NCBI RefSeq assembly: GCF_039540375.1 | Contig: NZ_BAABEX010000028.1 | Span: forward strand, 1-64,000 | Reading direction: 5' to 3' | DNA length: 64,000 bases | Source: Acidovorax_G lacteus | GTDB taxonomy: Bacteria; Pseudomonadota; Gammaproteobacteria; Burkholderiales; Burkholderiaceae_C | Part shown: in pieces, positions 17,457-26,470 of the stretch | How the letters are laid out: the number at the start of each line of letters is the position of its first letter | How positions within the stretch are numbered: the stretch's first letter is position 1 | Translations under genes and position numbers: made by a program | The notes under the pieces: model-generated | Database searches by the model: none | What the model saw: only the letters and a program-made list of their open reading frames with translations | What the model was told of the DNA's origin: nothing

Positions 17457-18335
17457 ATGGCCGCAGAAGCGCATGGTCCGACTGCAAGTGAATACATCGT
17501 TCACCACCTGCAGCATCTTCAGAACATCAAACAAAAAACCATCGTGGACTTTTCGGTGGTGAACATCGATTCCTTGGTGATCGGTTTTGTGGTGGGCTTT
17601 TTGGGGTTGTTCATCCTGTGGCTGGGTGCCCGCAAGGCCACGGCAGGGGTTCCCACCCGTTTTCAGGCAGCAGTAGAAATGCTGGTGGAAATGGTGGACA
17701 CGCAAACCAAGGCCAACGTCAAGAACGCCAACAGCCGCAAATTCATTGGTCCCATGGCCCTGACGGTGTTCGTCTGGATCTTCATGATGAACGCCATGGA
17801 CATGCTGCCCGTGGACCTGCTGCCTTCGATCTGGGCAAAGATCTATGAGCTGACTGGTCGCGACCCCCACGATGCGTATCTGCGCGTGGTGCCCACGGCC
17901 GATCTGTCGACCACGCTTGGTTTGGCGGTGTCTGTTTTGCTGCTGTGCCTCTACTACAGCGTGAAAATCAAGGGCCTGGGCGGCTGGACCCATGAGTTGG
18001 TCAGCGCGCCGTTTGGCACGAGCAAGAACCCGCTGTTCGCCGTGATTCTGGGTGTGGTCAACGTCACCATGCAGATCATTGAGTACGTCGCCAAGGCGGT
18101 GTCCCACGGCATGCGACTGTTCGGAAACATGTACGCAGGTGAGTTGGTGTTCATGCTGATTGCCCTGATGGGCGGCGCCGCTGCGCTGTCGCTCTCCGGC
18201 GTGCTGCTGCCTGTGGGGCATGTGATCGCTGGCTCGCTGTGGGCGATCTTCCACATTCTCGTGATCACGTTGCAAGCGTTCATTTTCATGATGCTCGCGC
18301 TGATTTATCTGGGTCAGGCGCACGAAGCGCACTGA
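17457..18335 (+). CDS. atpB: ATP synthase F0 subunit a
   Basis: Subunit a forms the two proton half-channels of F0. The 292-residue product contains the essential arginine in GMRLFGNMYAGEL and ends in a long hydrophobic hairpin. ATG 17457 is chosen over TTG/ATG codons at 17418 inside atpI because AGAGAAGAG lies just upstream and because MAAEAHGPTASEYIVHHL is the usual family start. Confidence 0.96.
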   Translation: MAAEAHGPTASEYIVHHLQHLQNIKQKTIVDFSVVNIDSLVIGFVVGFLGLFILWLGARKATAGVPTRFQAAVEMLVEMVDTQTKANVKNANSRKFIGPMALTVFVWIFMMNAMDMLPVDLLPSIWAKIYELTGRDPHDAYLRVVPTADLSTTLGLAVSVLLLCLYYSVKIKGLGGWTHELVSAPFGTSKNPLFAVILGVVNVTMQIIEYVAKAVSHGMRLFGNMYAGELVFMLIALMGGAAALSLSGVLLPVGHVIAGSLWAIFHILVITLQAFIFMMLALIYLGQAHEAH

Positions 18336-18393
18336 TGGTTCTGGTTTCCCTCTCGTTGTTCTCTTAACTTTTCTTTTTTACTCAGGAGTTATC

Positions 18394-18663
18394 ATGGAAA
18401 ACATTCTCGGTTACGTTGCTCTGGCTTGCGGTCTGATTGTGAGCCTCGGCGCTATCGGTGCTTCGATCGGTATCGCTCTGATGGGCGGCAAGTTCCTTGA
18501 ATCGTCCGCTCGCCAGCCTGAGCTGATCAACGAACTTCAAACCAAGATGTTCATCTTGGCTGGTCTGATCGATGCGGCCTTCCTGATCGGCGTTGCTATC
18601 GCCCTGCTGTTTGCGTTTGCAAACCCCTTTGCCGCTACGTTCCTGGCCAGCGTTCCGAAGTAA
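18394..18663 (+). CDS. atpE: ATP synthase F0 subunit c
   Basis: Subunit c forms the rotating ring. The 89-residue hairpin protein has the polar loop SARQPELINELQ and the proton-binding carboxylate Asp60 in AGLIDAAFLIG, indicating H+ rather than Na+ coupling. A strong CAGGAG site six to seven bases before ATG 18394 fits its need for high expression; the 58-base gap before it is pyrimidine-rich. Confidence 0.97.
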   Translation: MENILGYVALACGLIVSLGAIGASIGIALMGGKFLESSARQPELINELQTKMFILAGLIDAAFLIGVAIALLFAFANPFAATFLASVPK

Positions 18664-18697
18664 TCTTCCGTCAACGCCATCTTAGAAAGGTGTTGCC

Positions 18698-19168
18698 GTG
18701 AGTATCAACGCGACCCTGTTCTTTCAGATCATCGTCTTTTTCGTTCTGGTGTGGTTCACGATGAAATTCGTGTGGCCGCCCATTACCAAGGCGTTGGATG
18801 AACGAGCCCAGAAAATCGCCGATGGCCTCGCTGCTGCTGACCGCGCCAAATCTGAATTGACCGCTGTGAACCAGCGCGTCGAGAAGGAACTGGCCCAGAC
18901 GCGCAATGAAACGGCCTCGCGTCTTGCGGACGCCGACCGTCGTGCCCAGGCCATCGTGGACGAGGCCAAGGCACGCGCTACGGAGGAAGGCAACAAGATC
19001 ATCGCCGCAGCTCGCGCTGAAGCCGAGCAGCAGATGATTCAGGCCCGCGAGGCCCTGCGCGAGCAGGTGGCAGCGCTTGCCGTCAAGGGTGCTGAGCAGA
19101 TTCTCCGCAAGGAAGTCAATGCTGGCGTCCATGCCGACCTGCTGAACCGCCTGAAGACCGAGCTGTAA
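18698..19168 (+). CDS. atpF: ATP synthase F0 subunit b
   Basis: Subunit b is the peripheral stalk. The 156-residue product has one N-terminal membrane helix (residues 7-27) and then a long charged coiled coil. The start codon is GTG at 18698, after AGAAAGGTGTTGCC, giving MSINATLFFQIIVFFVLV. Confidence 0.96.
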   Translation: MSINATLFFQIIVFFVLVWFTMKFVWPPITKALDERAQKIADGLAAADRAKSELTAVNQRVEKELAQTRNETASRLADADRRAQAIVDEAKARATEEGNKIIAAARAEAEQQMIQAREALREQVAALAVKGAEQILRKEVNAGVHADLLNRLKTEL

Positions 19169-19178
19169 GGGGACGCAC

Positions 19179-19721
19179 ATGGCAGAACTCGCCACCATTG
19201 CCCGCCCTTACGCCGACGCCCTGTACAAGGCCAGCGTCGCTGCCGGTACTGCCGATTGGGGCGGTGTCCTGGCCTGGGTGGACGAACTGGCGGCGATTGC
19301 CGCCGACCCTCAGTTGTCCCAGCTGGCCGACAACCCCAAAGTGACGTTGGACCAAGTGTTCAACATCATGACTGGGGTGGTTCGCTCCCCGCTGCCGGAT
19401 GTTGCCAAGAATTTCCTGCGCACGGTTCTCGAAAACGGTCGCCTCAGCGCGCTGCCCGAAGTGGCTGCGCAGTTCCGCGCCCTTGTGAACCAGCGCAACG
19501 GTTTGTCGGACGCGATCGTGTACAGCGCTTTCCCGCTGGATGCGGCTGCGCTCAGCGACCTTGGGGCTTCGCTCGAAAAGCGTTTCGGCCGCAAGCTCAA
19601 CCTCTCCACCCAGGTGGATGAGTCGCTGATCGGCGGCGTCCGCGTGGTCGTAGGCGACGAGGTGCTGGACACCTCCGTCAAGGCCCGTCTCGAACAAATG
19701 AAAGCGGCCCTCACGGCGTAA
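19179..19721 (+). CDS. atpH: ATP synthase F1 subunit delta
   Basis: Delta connects the F1 head to the b stalk. The 180-residue product is full length with the family C-terminal block LNLSTQVDESLIGGVRVVVGD. It lies 10 bases after atpF and 43 before atpA. Confidence 0.96.
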   Translation: MAELATIARPYADALYKASVAAGTADWGGVLAWVDELAAIAADPQLSQLADNPKVTLDQVFNIMTGVVRSPLPDVAKNFLRTVLENGRLSALPEVAAQFRALVNQRNGLSDAIVYSAFPLDAAALSDLGASLEKRFGRKLNLSTQVDESLIGGVRVVVGDEVLDTSVKARLEQMKAALTA

Positions 19722-19764
19722 CGCGCCCGAGGTCTCGGCTAACCCAAGAAAGAAGGAAAGAGTC

Positions 19765-21324
19765 ATGCAACTCAATCCCGCAGAGATTTCTGAACTGATC
19801 AAGAGCCGCATCGAAGGCCTGGCCGCCAGCGGTGACATCCGGAATCAGGGCACCGTGGTGTCCGTGACGGACGGTATCGTGCGCATCCATGGCCTGTCGG
19901 AAGTGATGCAGGGCGAAATGCTCGAATTCCCGGCTACCAAGGACGGCCAGCCCTCTTATGGCCTGGCACTGAACCTCGAGCGTGACTCCGTCGGTGCCGT
20001 GATTCTGGGCGAATACGAGCACATCTCCGAGGGCGATACCGTCAAGTGCACGGGCCGCATTCTGGAAGTGCCCGTGGGCCCCGAACTCGTGGGCCGCGTG
20101 GTGAACGCCCTGGGTCAGCCCATCGACGGCAAAGGCCCGATCAACGCCAAGATGACCGACGTGATCGAGAAGGTCGCTCCGGGCGTGATCGCCCGCCAGT
20201 CGGTGGACCAACCGCTGCAGACCGGTCTGAAGTCGATTGACTCGATGGTGCCGATCGGCCGTGGCCAGCGCGAACTGATCATTGGCGACCGCCAGACCGG
20301 CAAGACCGCTGTGGCGATCGACGCCATCATCAACCAGAAGGGCCAGGGCGTGACGTGTATCTACGTTGCGATTGGCCAGAAGGCTTCGTCGATCAAGAAC
20401 GTGGTGCGCGCTCTCGAGCAGGCCGGTGCCATGGACTACACCATCGTGGTGGCTGCCTCGGCTTCCGAATCGGCGGCCATGCAGTACGTGTCGGCCTACT
20501 CGGGCTGCACGATGGGTGAGTACTTCCGCGACCGCGGCCAAGACGCCCTGATCGTGTACGACGATCTGTCCAAGCAGGCTGTAGCCTACCGCCAGGTTTC
20601 GCTGCTTCTGCGCCGCCCGCCGGGCCGCGAAGCTTTCCCTGGCGACGTGTTCTATCTCCACAGCCGCCTGCTCGAGCGCGCCGCTCGCGTGAATGCCGAC
20701 TACGTGGAAGCCTTCACCAAGGGTGAAGTCAAGGGCAAGACGGGCTCGCTGACGGCACTGCCTGTGATCGAAACCCAGGCGGGTGACGTGTCGGCCTTCG
20801 TGCCTACGAACGTGATCTCGATCACGGACGGCCAGATCTTCCTGGAAACCAGCCTGTTCAACGCCGGTATCCGCCCCGCCATCAACGCCGGTATCTCGGT
20901 GTCGCGCGTGGGGGGTGCAGCCCAGACCAAGCTGATCAAGGGCCTGTCGGGCGGTATCCGTACCGACCTCGCACAGTACCGTGAACTGGCTGCGTTCGCG
21001 CAGTTCGCTTCCGATCTGGACGAAGCCACCCGCAAGCAGCTCGACCGTGGTGCCCGCGTGACCGAACTGCTCAAGCAGCCGCAGTACAGCCCACTGCCCG
21101 TGTCGCTCATGGGTGCCACGCTGTTCGCCGTGAACAAGGGTTTCCTGGACGACATCGACGTCAAGAAGGTGCTCGCGTTCGAATCCGGCCTGCACCAGTT
21201 CCTGAAGACCAGCTACGCTGCCCTGCTCGAACGCCTGGAAAAGAACCGTGCTTTCGACAAGGAAGGCAAGGACGAGGCCGAGCTGACCGCTGCCATCACG
21301 GCGTTCAAGAAGTCGTTCGCTTAA
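19765..21324 (+). CDS. atpA: ATP synthase F1 subunit alpha
   Basis: Alpha is the non-catalytic nucleotide-binding subunit of F1. The 519-residue product has Walker A GDRQTGKTAVAID (about residues 170-182), the DDLSKQAVAYRQ block and RPPGREAFPGDVFY. A purine-rich AGAAAGAAGGAAAGAG precedes ATG 19765. Confidence 0.98.
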   Translation: MQLNPAEISELIKSRIEGLAASGDIRNQGTVVSVTDGIVRIHGLSEVMQGEMLEFPATKDGQPSYGLALNLERDSVGAVILGEYEHISEGDTVKCTGRILEVPVGPELVGRVVNALGQPIDGKGPINAKMTDVIEKVAPGVIARQSVDQPLQTGLKSIDSMVPIGRGQRELIIGDRQTGKTAVAIDAIINQKGQGVTCIYVAIGQKASSIKNVVRALEQAGAMDYTIVVAASASESAAMQYVSAYSGCTMGEYFRDRGQDALIVYDDLSKQAVAYRQVSLLLRRPPGREAFPGDVFYLHSRLLERAARVNADYVEAFTKGEVKGKTGSLTALPVIETQAGDVSAFVPTNVISITDGQIFLETSLFNAGIRPAINAGISVSRVGGAAQTKLIKGLSGGIRTDLAQYRELAAFAQFASDLDEATRKQLDRGARVTELLKQPQYSPLPVSLMGATLFAVNKGFLDDIDVKKVLAFESGLHQFLKTSYAALLERLEKNRAFDKEGKDEAELTAAITAFKKSFA

Positions 21325-21344
21325 ACCCCGGACGAGGAGCCATC

Positions 21345-22211
21345 ATGGCAGCAGGCAAGGAAATACGCGGCAAGATCAAATCGGTGGAGAACACCAAGAA
21401 GATCACCAAGGCCATGGAAATGGTGGCCGCATCCAAAATGCGCAAGGCGCAAGACCGGATGCGCGCTGCCCGTCCTTACAGCGAGAAGGTTCGCAACATT
21501 GCGGCGAACCTGGGCCAGGCCAACCCGGAGTACGTGCACCCCTTCATGCAGGTGAACGACGCCAAGCAGGCCGGCATCATCGTGGTGACGACCGACAAGG
21601 GCCTGTGCGGCGGGATGAACACCAACGTGCTGCGTGCCGTGACCGGCAAGCTGCGCGAACTGCAGGCGCAAGGCGTCGAAACCCAAGCCGTGGCCATTGG
21701 CAACAAGGGCCTGGGTTTCCTCAACCGCATCGGCGCCAAGGTGGTCGCGCACGCCACGGGTTTGGGCGACACGCCTCACCTCGACAAGCTCATCGGCCCC
21801 GTCAAGGTCCTGCTCGACGCTTACGCGGAAGGCAGGATTAGCGCGGTGTACCTGAGCTACACCAAGTTCATCAACACGATGAAGCAGGAATCGGTGGTCG
21901 AGCGTCTTCTGCCCCTGTCCTCGGAAGAGATGCAGACGCAGAGCACGGAACACGGCTGGGAGTACATCTATGAGCCCGATGCCCAGACCGTGATCGACGA
22001 GTTGCTGGTCCGCTATGTCGAATCCCTGATCTACCAGGCTGTCGCGGAAAACATGGCGTCCGAGCAGTCGGCGCGGATGGTGGCCATGAAGGCCGCCACC
22101 GACAACGCCGGCAATGTGATTGCGGAGCTGAAGCTGGTCTACAACAAGACCCGTCAGGCGGCGATCACCAAGGAACTTTCCGAGATCGTGGCAGGCGCCG
22201 CTGCTGTGTAA
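21345..22211 (+). CDS. atpG: ATP synthase F1 subunit gamma
   Basis: Gamma is the central rotor shaft. The 288-residue product has the N-terminal helix KEIRGKIKSVENTKKITKAM and the C-terminal helix YNKTRQAAITKELSEIV, the two coiled strands of the shaft. A GAGGAG site precedes ATG 21345. Confidence 0.97.
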   Translation: MAAGKEIRGKIKSVENTKKITKAMEMVAASKMRKAQDRMRAARPYSEKVRNIAANLGQANPEYVHPFMQVNDAKQAGIIVVTTDKGLCGGMNTNVLRAVTGKLRELQAQGVETQAVAIGNKGLGFLNRIGAKVVAHATGLGDTPHLDKLIGPVKVLLDAYAEGRISAVYLSYTKFINTMKQESVVERLLPLSSEEMQTQSTEHGWEYIYEPDAQTVIDELLVRYVESLIYQAVAENMASEQSARMVAMKAATDNAGNVIAELKLVYNKTRQAAITKELSEIVAGAAAV

Positions 22212-22244
22212 GCAGCCCGACAGACATCAATATTGGAGCGAAAA

Positions 22245-23654
22245 ATGGCTCAAGTGCAAGGCAAGATTGTTCAATGTATCGGCGCCGTGGTGGACGTGGA
22301 GTTCCCGCGCGACCAGATGCCCAAGGTGTACGACGCCCTCAAGCTCGAAGGCTCGGCGCTGACGCTGGAAGTGCAGCAGCAGCTGGGTGACGGCATCGTC
22401 CGCACCATTGCGCTCGGCTCGTCCGACGGTCTCAAGCGTGGCCTGATGGTCACCAACACCGGCAACCCCATCACCGTGCCCGTGGGCAAGGCCACCCTGG
22501 GCCGCATCATGGACGTGCTGGGCAACCCCATCGACGAGCGCGGCCCTGTGGACCAGGCGCTCACGGCGTCCATCCACCGCAAGGCACCGGCGTACGACGA
22601 GCTGAGCCCCTCGCAGGAACTGCTCGAAACCGGCATCAAGGTGATTGACTTGGTGTGCCCGTTCGCCAAGGGCGGCAAGGTGGGTCTGTTCGGTGGCGCC
22701 GGTGTGGGCAAGACCGTGAACATGATGGAGCTCATCAACAACATCGCCAAGGCCCACTCGGGTCTGTCGGTGTTCGCTGGCGTGGGCGAGCGTACCCGTG
22801 AGGGCAACGACTTCTATCACGAAATGGCCGATTCCGGCGTGGTGAACCTGGAGAACCTGGGCGAGTCCAAGGTGTCCATGGTCTACGGCCAGATGAACGA
22901 GCCCCCGGGCAACCGTCTGCGCGTGGCGCTGACCGGTCTGACCATCGCCGAGTCCTTCCGCGACGAAGGCCGTGATGTGCTGTTCTTCGTGGACAACATC
23001 TACCGCTACACCCTGGCCGGTACGGAAGTGTCCGCTCTGCTGGGCCGTATGCCTTCTGCCGTGGGCTACCAGCCGACGCTGGCCGAAGAAATGGGCCGTC
23101 TGCAAGAGCGTATTACGTCGACCAAGGTTGGCTCGATCACCTCGATCCAGGCCGTGTACGTGCCTGCCGATGACTTGACCGACCCCTCGCCTGCCACGAC
23201 CTTCGCCCACCTGGACTCCACCGTGGTGTTGTCGCGTGACATCGCCGCTCTGGGTATCTACCCCGCCGTGGACCCGCTGGACTCGACCAGCCGCCAGCTC
23301 GACCCCCAAGTGGTGGGTGAAGAGCACTATGGCGTGGCCCGTTCGGTGCAAGGCACGCTGCAGCGCTACAAGGAGCTGCGCGACATCATCGCGATTCTGG
23401 GCATGGACGAACTGGCGCCGGAAGACAAGCTGATCGTGGCCCGCGCCCGCAAGATCCAGCGTTTCCTGTCGCAGCCGTTCCACGTGGCCGAAGTGTTCAC
23501 GGGCTCGCCCGGCAAGTATGTGCCGCTGTCCGAAACGATCCGCGGCTTCAAGATGATCGTCAACGGTGAGTGCGACCATCTGCCCGAGCAGGCGTTCTAC
23601 ATGGTGGGCACGATCGACGAAGCCTTTGAAAAGGCCAAGAAGATCGCCGGCTAA
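22245..23654 (+). CDS. atpD: ATP synthase F1 subunit beta
   Basis: Beta carries the catalytic sites. The 469-residue product has Walker A GGAGVGKTVNMMEL, catalytic GVGERTREGNDFY and Walker B region VLFFVDNIYRYT, plus the DELSEED-equivalent GMDELAPEDK. ATG 22245 follows TTGGAGCGAAAA; the in-frame TTG at 22233 lies in the ribosome binding site and is rejected. Confidence 0.98.
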   Translation: MAQVQGKIVQCIGAVVDVEFPRDQMPKVYDALKLEGSALTLEVQQQLGDGIVRTIALGSSDGLKRGLMVTNTGNPITVPVGKATLGRIMDVLGNPIDERGPVDQALTASIHRKAPAYDELSPSQELLETGIKVIDLVCPFAKGGKVGLFGGAGVGKTVNMMELINNIAKAHSGLSVFAGVGERTREGNDFYHEMADSGVVNLENLGESKVSMVYGQMNEPPGNRLRVALTGLTIAESFRDEGRDVLFFVDNIYRYTLAGTEVSALLGRMPSAVGYQPTLAEEMGRLQERITSTKVGSITSIQAVYVPADDLTDPSPATTFAHLDSTVVLSRDIAALGIYPAVDPLDSTSRQLDPQVVGEEHYGVARSVQGTLQRYKELRDIIAILGMDELAPEDKLIVARARKIQRFLSQPFHVAEVFTGSPGKYVPLSETIRGFKMIVNGECDHLPEQAFYMVGTIDEAFEKAKKIAG

Positions 23655-23736
23655 GGCGGCCTAAGACCGCAGGCGCGCACGCCGTGCGCTCTGTGGTCTG
23701 GCACTCCCAGCCTCAACCCCTTTCCTAGGAGCCATG

Positions 23737-24153
23737 ATGAACACCATCCACGTCGACGTGGTCAGTGCCGAGGAGTCCATCTTCTCCGGTGAAGCGCGCT
23801 TTGTGGCGCTGCCCGGTGAAGCCGGCGAGCTGGGGATCTACCCCCGCCACACCCCGCTGATCACCCGCATCAAGCCCGGCTCGGTGCGCATCGAGATGGC
23901 CAATGGCGATGAGGAGTTTGTCTTCGTCGCTGGCGGCATCCTGGAGGTGCAGCCGAACCGTGTGACCGTGCTGTCCGACACCGCCGTGCGCGGCAAGGAT
24001 CTGGACGACGAGAAGGCCAATGCTGCCAAGGCCGCGGCCGAAGAAGCGCTGAAGAACGCCAAGAGCGATCTGGACCTGGCCAAGGCCCAGTCGGAGCTGG
24101 CGATCATGGCTGCCCAGATCGCTGCGCTGCGCAAGTTCCGCCAGAAGAAGTAA
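23737..24153 (+). CDS. atpC: ATP synthase F1 subunit epsilon
   Basis: Epsilon is the regulatory subunit that inhibits ATP hydrolysis. The 138-residue product has the N-terminal beta sandwich (GELGIYPRHTPLITRIKPG) and the C-terminal helical hairpin rich in Ala and Lys. Two ATGs are adjacent (23734 and 23737); the second is preferred because TAGGA then lies six bases upstream and because MNTIHVDVVSAEES is the expected family start. It closes the atp operon. Confidence 0.95.
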   Translation: MNTIHVDVVSAEESIFSGEARFVALPGEAGELGIYPRHTPLITRIKPGSVRIEMANGDEEFVFVAGGILEVQPNRVTVLSDTAVRGKDLDDEKANAAKAAAEEALKNAKSDLDLAKAQSELAIMAAQIAALRKFRQKK

Positions 24154-24188
24154 GCCGTTTCCGGGCCTTGCCCGGCCGCTGCAACGCC

Positions 24189-24222
24189 AAAAGGCCCGAG
24201 GCACGCTTCGGGCCTTTTGTTT
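24189..24222 (+). terminator. Rho-independent terminator of the atp operon
   Basis: AAAAGGCCCGAGG and CTTCGGGCCTTTT form a stem with a CACG loop, followed by GTTTTG. It starts 36 bases after the atpC stop. Confidence 0.88.
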
Positions 24223-24292
24223 TGAGCGGCCCCCCTCGTGGGCCTGCGCCGCGGGATGCGTGCAGCCCAGTGTCCGGGCAGTCTGTGCCTGC

Positions 24293-24415
24293 ATGGCGTG
24301 CGGCCTTCGCTGCACCGCCAAACTGAGCGCCGCAAACGCCAGCATTGCCGCCCATGTGGGCGAGGGCTTGTGGAAGGAAACCCAGGCTGCCGTGGCGCAG
24401 GCCCGCGGCAAGTAA
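24293..24415 (+). pseudogene. Possible remnant of a gene 3' end
   Basis: The last ~30 codons before TAA 24413-24415 read LSAANASIAAHVGEGLWKE followed by TQAAVAQARGK, with strongly G/C-ending codons like genuine genes here. Upstream in the same frame the translation becomes Cys-rich and unlike a protein, so only a 40-codon frame from ATG 24293 remains. A 40-base perfect hairpin follows 40 bases later. It may be a decayed gene tail with its terminator. I do not recognise the family; the call is uncertain. Confidence 0.35.
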
Positions 24416-24455
24416 GCGGCAGCCCTGCGCTTCGTTGGCGCAACGTACCCGGACA

Positions 24456-24495
24456 CAAAGCACAAAGGGCTCCCTCGGGAGCCCTTTGTGCTTTG
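24456..24495 (+). terminator. Perfect 19-bp inverted repeat, terminator-like
   Basis: CAAAGCACAAAGGGCTCCC and its exact complement flank a TC loop. No long T run follows (ACAAGCG), but the outer AAAG/CTTT pairs give an A/T-rich base on both strands, so it could work in both directions between the atp region and the convergent small exported protein gene. Confidence 0.6.
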
Positions 24496-24597
24496 ACAAG
24501 CGTCTTGTGACGTCTTGCCTCATCGTGCAGCGTGGGGACACCAGTGCGCCCAAGCGCCCGCCCCCCGCCAGCAGCAGGCCGCCAGGCCTGCACCCGC

Positions 24598-24891
24598 TTA
24601 CATCTTCAGGCCGACTTCACCGAAGGAAATCTGACCCGTGCGCACCGCATCGGCCGCCTGGGCGCGCACTGCAGCGCGGTCCGCGCTCGACTGCGCCGAC
24701 AGCACGCGGGAGCCAGCAGGCTCCTGGCTACGGGTCGCGGCCACCGTAGCGGCCTCGGCTTGCACTTCGGCGCGGGTGCGGTTCGTCTCGGCCTGCAGCG
24801 CAAACTGCGAACCATCGGCCTCATCGGCCTGTGCACCAAACGAAGCCACAGCGGCCAGGGCAGCGATCGAAAGCATACGGGAAACGTTCAT
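24598..24891 (-). CDS. Small exported protein, DUF4148-like
   Basis: A 97-residue protein with a cleavable signal peptide (MNVSRMLSIAALAAVASFGAQA) and a mature part rich in Ala, Glu, Arg and Gln that includes TNRTRAEVQAEAATVAATRS and ADAVRTGQISFGEVG. It resembles the small periplasmic DUF4148 proteins common in Burkholderiales, whose role is unknown. ATG 24891 is chosen since GAGGAG lies eight bases upstream; the longer frame to 24942 is non-family. A close paralogue lies directly upstream on the same strand. Confidence 0.7.
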   Translation of the reverse strand: MNVSRMLSIAALAAVASFGAQADEADGSQFALQAETNRTRAEVQAEAATVAATRSQEPAGSRVLSAQSSADRAAVRAQAADAVRTGQISFGEVGLKM

Positions 24892-24963
24892 GATGGGACT
24901 CCTCAACAACAGAAGAAAACAGGACTGAAAAAAAGGGTTCAAAGACAGCGCAGCGGCGGGCGA

Positions 24964-25210
24964 TCAGCCCAGCTCACCCGAGCGGATCTGGCCCGTGCGC
25001 ACGGCATCGGCGGCCTGGGCGCGCACCGCAGCGCGGTCGGCGCTGGACTGCACNNNNNNNNNNNNNNNNNNNNNNNNNNNNNNNNNNNNNNNNNNNNNNN
25101 NNNNNNNNNNNNNNNNNNNNNNNNNNNNNNNNNNNNNNNNNNNNNNNNNNNNNNNNNNNNNNNNNNNNNNNNNNNNNNNNNNNAATGGAAGCGATACGAG
25201 CGAAGTTCAT
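24964..25210 (-). CDS. Second DUF4148-like exported protein, interrupted by assembly gap
   Basis: Both ends of a paralogue of the preceding gene are visible: the start MNFARIASI at 25210 and the end AVRTGQIRSGELG with TGA at 24964-24966. The middle is 130 N. The visible 3' part is nearly identical to the neighbour (SSADRAAVRAQAADAVRTGQI in both). The start and stop are out of frame by one base if the N run is taken at face value, so the true gap length differs. The number of paralogous copies in the gap is unknown. Confidence 0.6.
25054..25183. other. Assembly gap (130 N)
   Basis: A run of 130 undetermined bases within the second of two near-identical tandem genes. Duplicated sequence is the likely cause of the gap. 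Confidence 0.99.
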
Positions 25211-26045
25211 GATGCAGGTCCTTGTCAAAAAGCGTCTTACAGAAAGCCGCAGAAGCGGGACGCGTGGCCCTGGGACTGCGGGTTCGGTGAGTCGCCTTGC
25301 GGTTCGGCTCATCGATGGGATGAACTGTACGCCGACCTCGTTCAGAGAAAAACCACTCAGTCGCGAACTGACTGTTTCGGTAGCGCGAACAATCGAACGC
25401 CTCAATCGGCCTGATAGTGTCTGTTATCGAAACGATCTGTTGCGTCCATGCGCACCAGTTCCGGCGCACAAAACGCATTCCTACTCCATCGTCAGGTGCC
25501 TTGCACTGATCAGCACCTCCGCAAAGCAGCAAAGGTCGTCTGAACGGCGCTCAAATGGCACCAGCGTTGCACACGCCAGGCGAGCGACTGGGCATCATTG
25601 ACCGGAAGCCGCTGCCTGCCGGGCACGCGCGTACCCACCAGCGCGCTGTGCGTAACAGGCGGAACGCTGCGACCTTCGGCCGCACCGTCGGCGTGGGCAA
25701 TGCGGCTTGTCGTTGGCAGGAGGCTCGATTTCTGCGCTCACACTGCATCGGCCCAGGCCCAGGCCCAGGCACAGGCACAGGCACAGGCACGCCGATGCTC
25801 TCCCCACGGCGAGCGAGCACCGGCGCATCAGGCCCCGCGGGCCGAAACCACGCACGCCGCGCGTGCGCAGCCACCCACAAGCACGCGCGACGGTGCATGC
25901 CGTATGGCCGGCCAGAAAAGACCTGCCACCCCCATCCCTGAGCGCATACCCCCAAACGGGCAGGGTGCGCGCAGCGCGCTGCACAATGAGCGCCCCATCG
26001 CACCGCTCTGCCTTCACCATGGCCCACCACCGCCCCGCCGCGCTC
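25211..26045. other. Long intergenic region with a hexanucleotide repeat
   Basis: 835 bases without a supported gene. All open frames here have poor codon character. The only structure is a run of six-base units at 25751-25792. It should contain the promoter for the minus-strand DUF4148-like genes and for the NTF2-like gene. Confidence 0.55.
25751..25792 (+). repeat. Hexanucleotide tandem repeat
   Basis: Three GCCCAG units followed by three GCACAG units and a partial GCAC, seven units in all. It is non-coding here and could vary in copy number by slippage. Confidence 0.85.
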
Positions 26046-26468
26046 ATGTCTGGCGGATCTGCCGACGACGTGGAGACCGCGTTCTATGAAGCTTTGCAGG
26101 CCGGCGACGTAGAGCGCCTGATGGCCTGCTGGGCGGACGACGACGACATCGTCTGCGTGCATCCGGGCGGCGCGCGGCTGCTGGGGGCGGCAGCCATCCG
26201 CGGTGCGTTCGAAGCCATCTTTGCGCAGGGCAGCCTGCACGTGAAGATTTCGGGGGTGCGCCGCATCCAGACGCTGACCAGCGCCGTACACAGTGTGTGC
26301 GAGGCCATCGAAGTGCTGCTGCCCGATGGGCGGCATGGGGCGCAGATCCTCGCCACCAATGTGTACCAGAAGACGCCTGAAGGCTGGCGCATGGTGGCGC
26401 ACCACGCCAGCCCTGGCACAGACCTGGAAGGTGCCCCGTCCAGCCCCACCGGCACCTGGCTGCATTGA
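26046..26468 (+). CDS. NTF2-like (SnoaL-type) family protein
   Basis: A 140-residue cone-fold protein of the NTF2/SnoaL superfamily, function unknown. The N-terminal helix DVETAFYEALQAGDVERLMA and CWADDDDIVCVHPGG are typical, as is the ending GWRMVAHHAS. Start choice is open: ATG 26046 gives the shortest family-like start, while in-frame ATGs at 26019 and 25986 would add 9 or 20 residues. None has a good ribosome binding site; TGCACAAT at 25981-25988 may be a -10 box, which would favour 26019 or 26046. Confidence 0.72.
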   Translation: MSGGSADDVETAFYEALQAGDVERLMACWADDDDIVCVHPGGARLLGAAAIRGAFEAIFAQGSLHVKISGVRRIQTLTSAVHSVCEAIEVLLPDGRHGAQILATNVYQKTPEGWRMVAHHASPGTDLEGAPSSPTGTWLH

Positions 26469-26470
26469 GC

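Noticed and set aside
19711..21195. 494-codon open frame antisense to atpA
   Set aside because: Shadow of atpA; no domain visible.
25185..25601. 138-codon plus-strand frame after the assembly gap
   Set aside because: Starts antisense to the second DUF4148-like gene, has mixed codon use and no motif.
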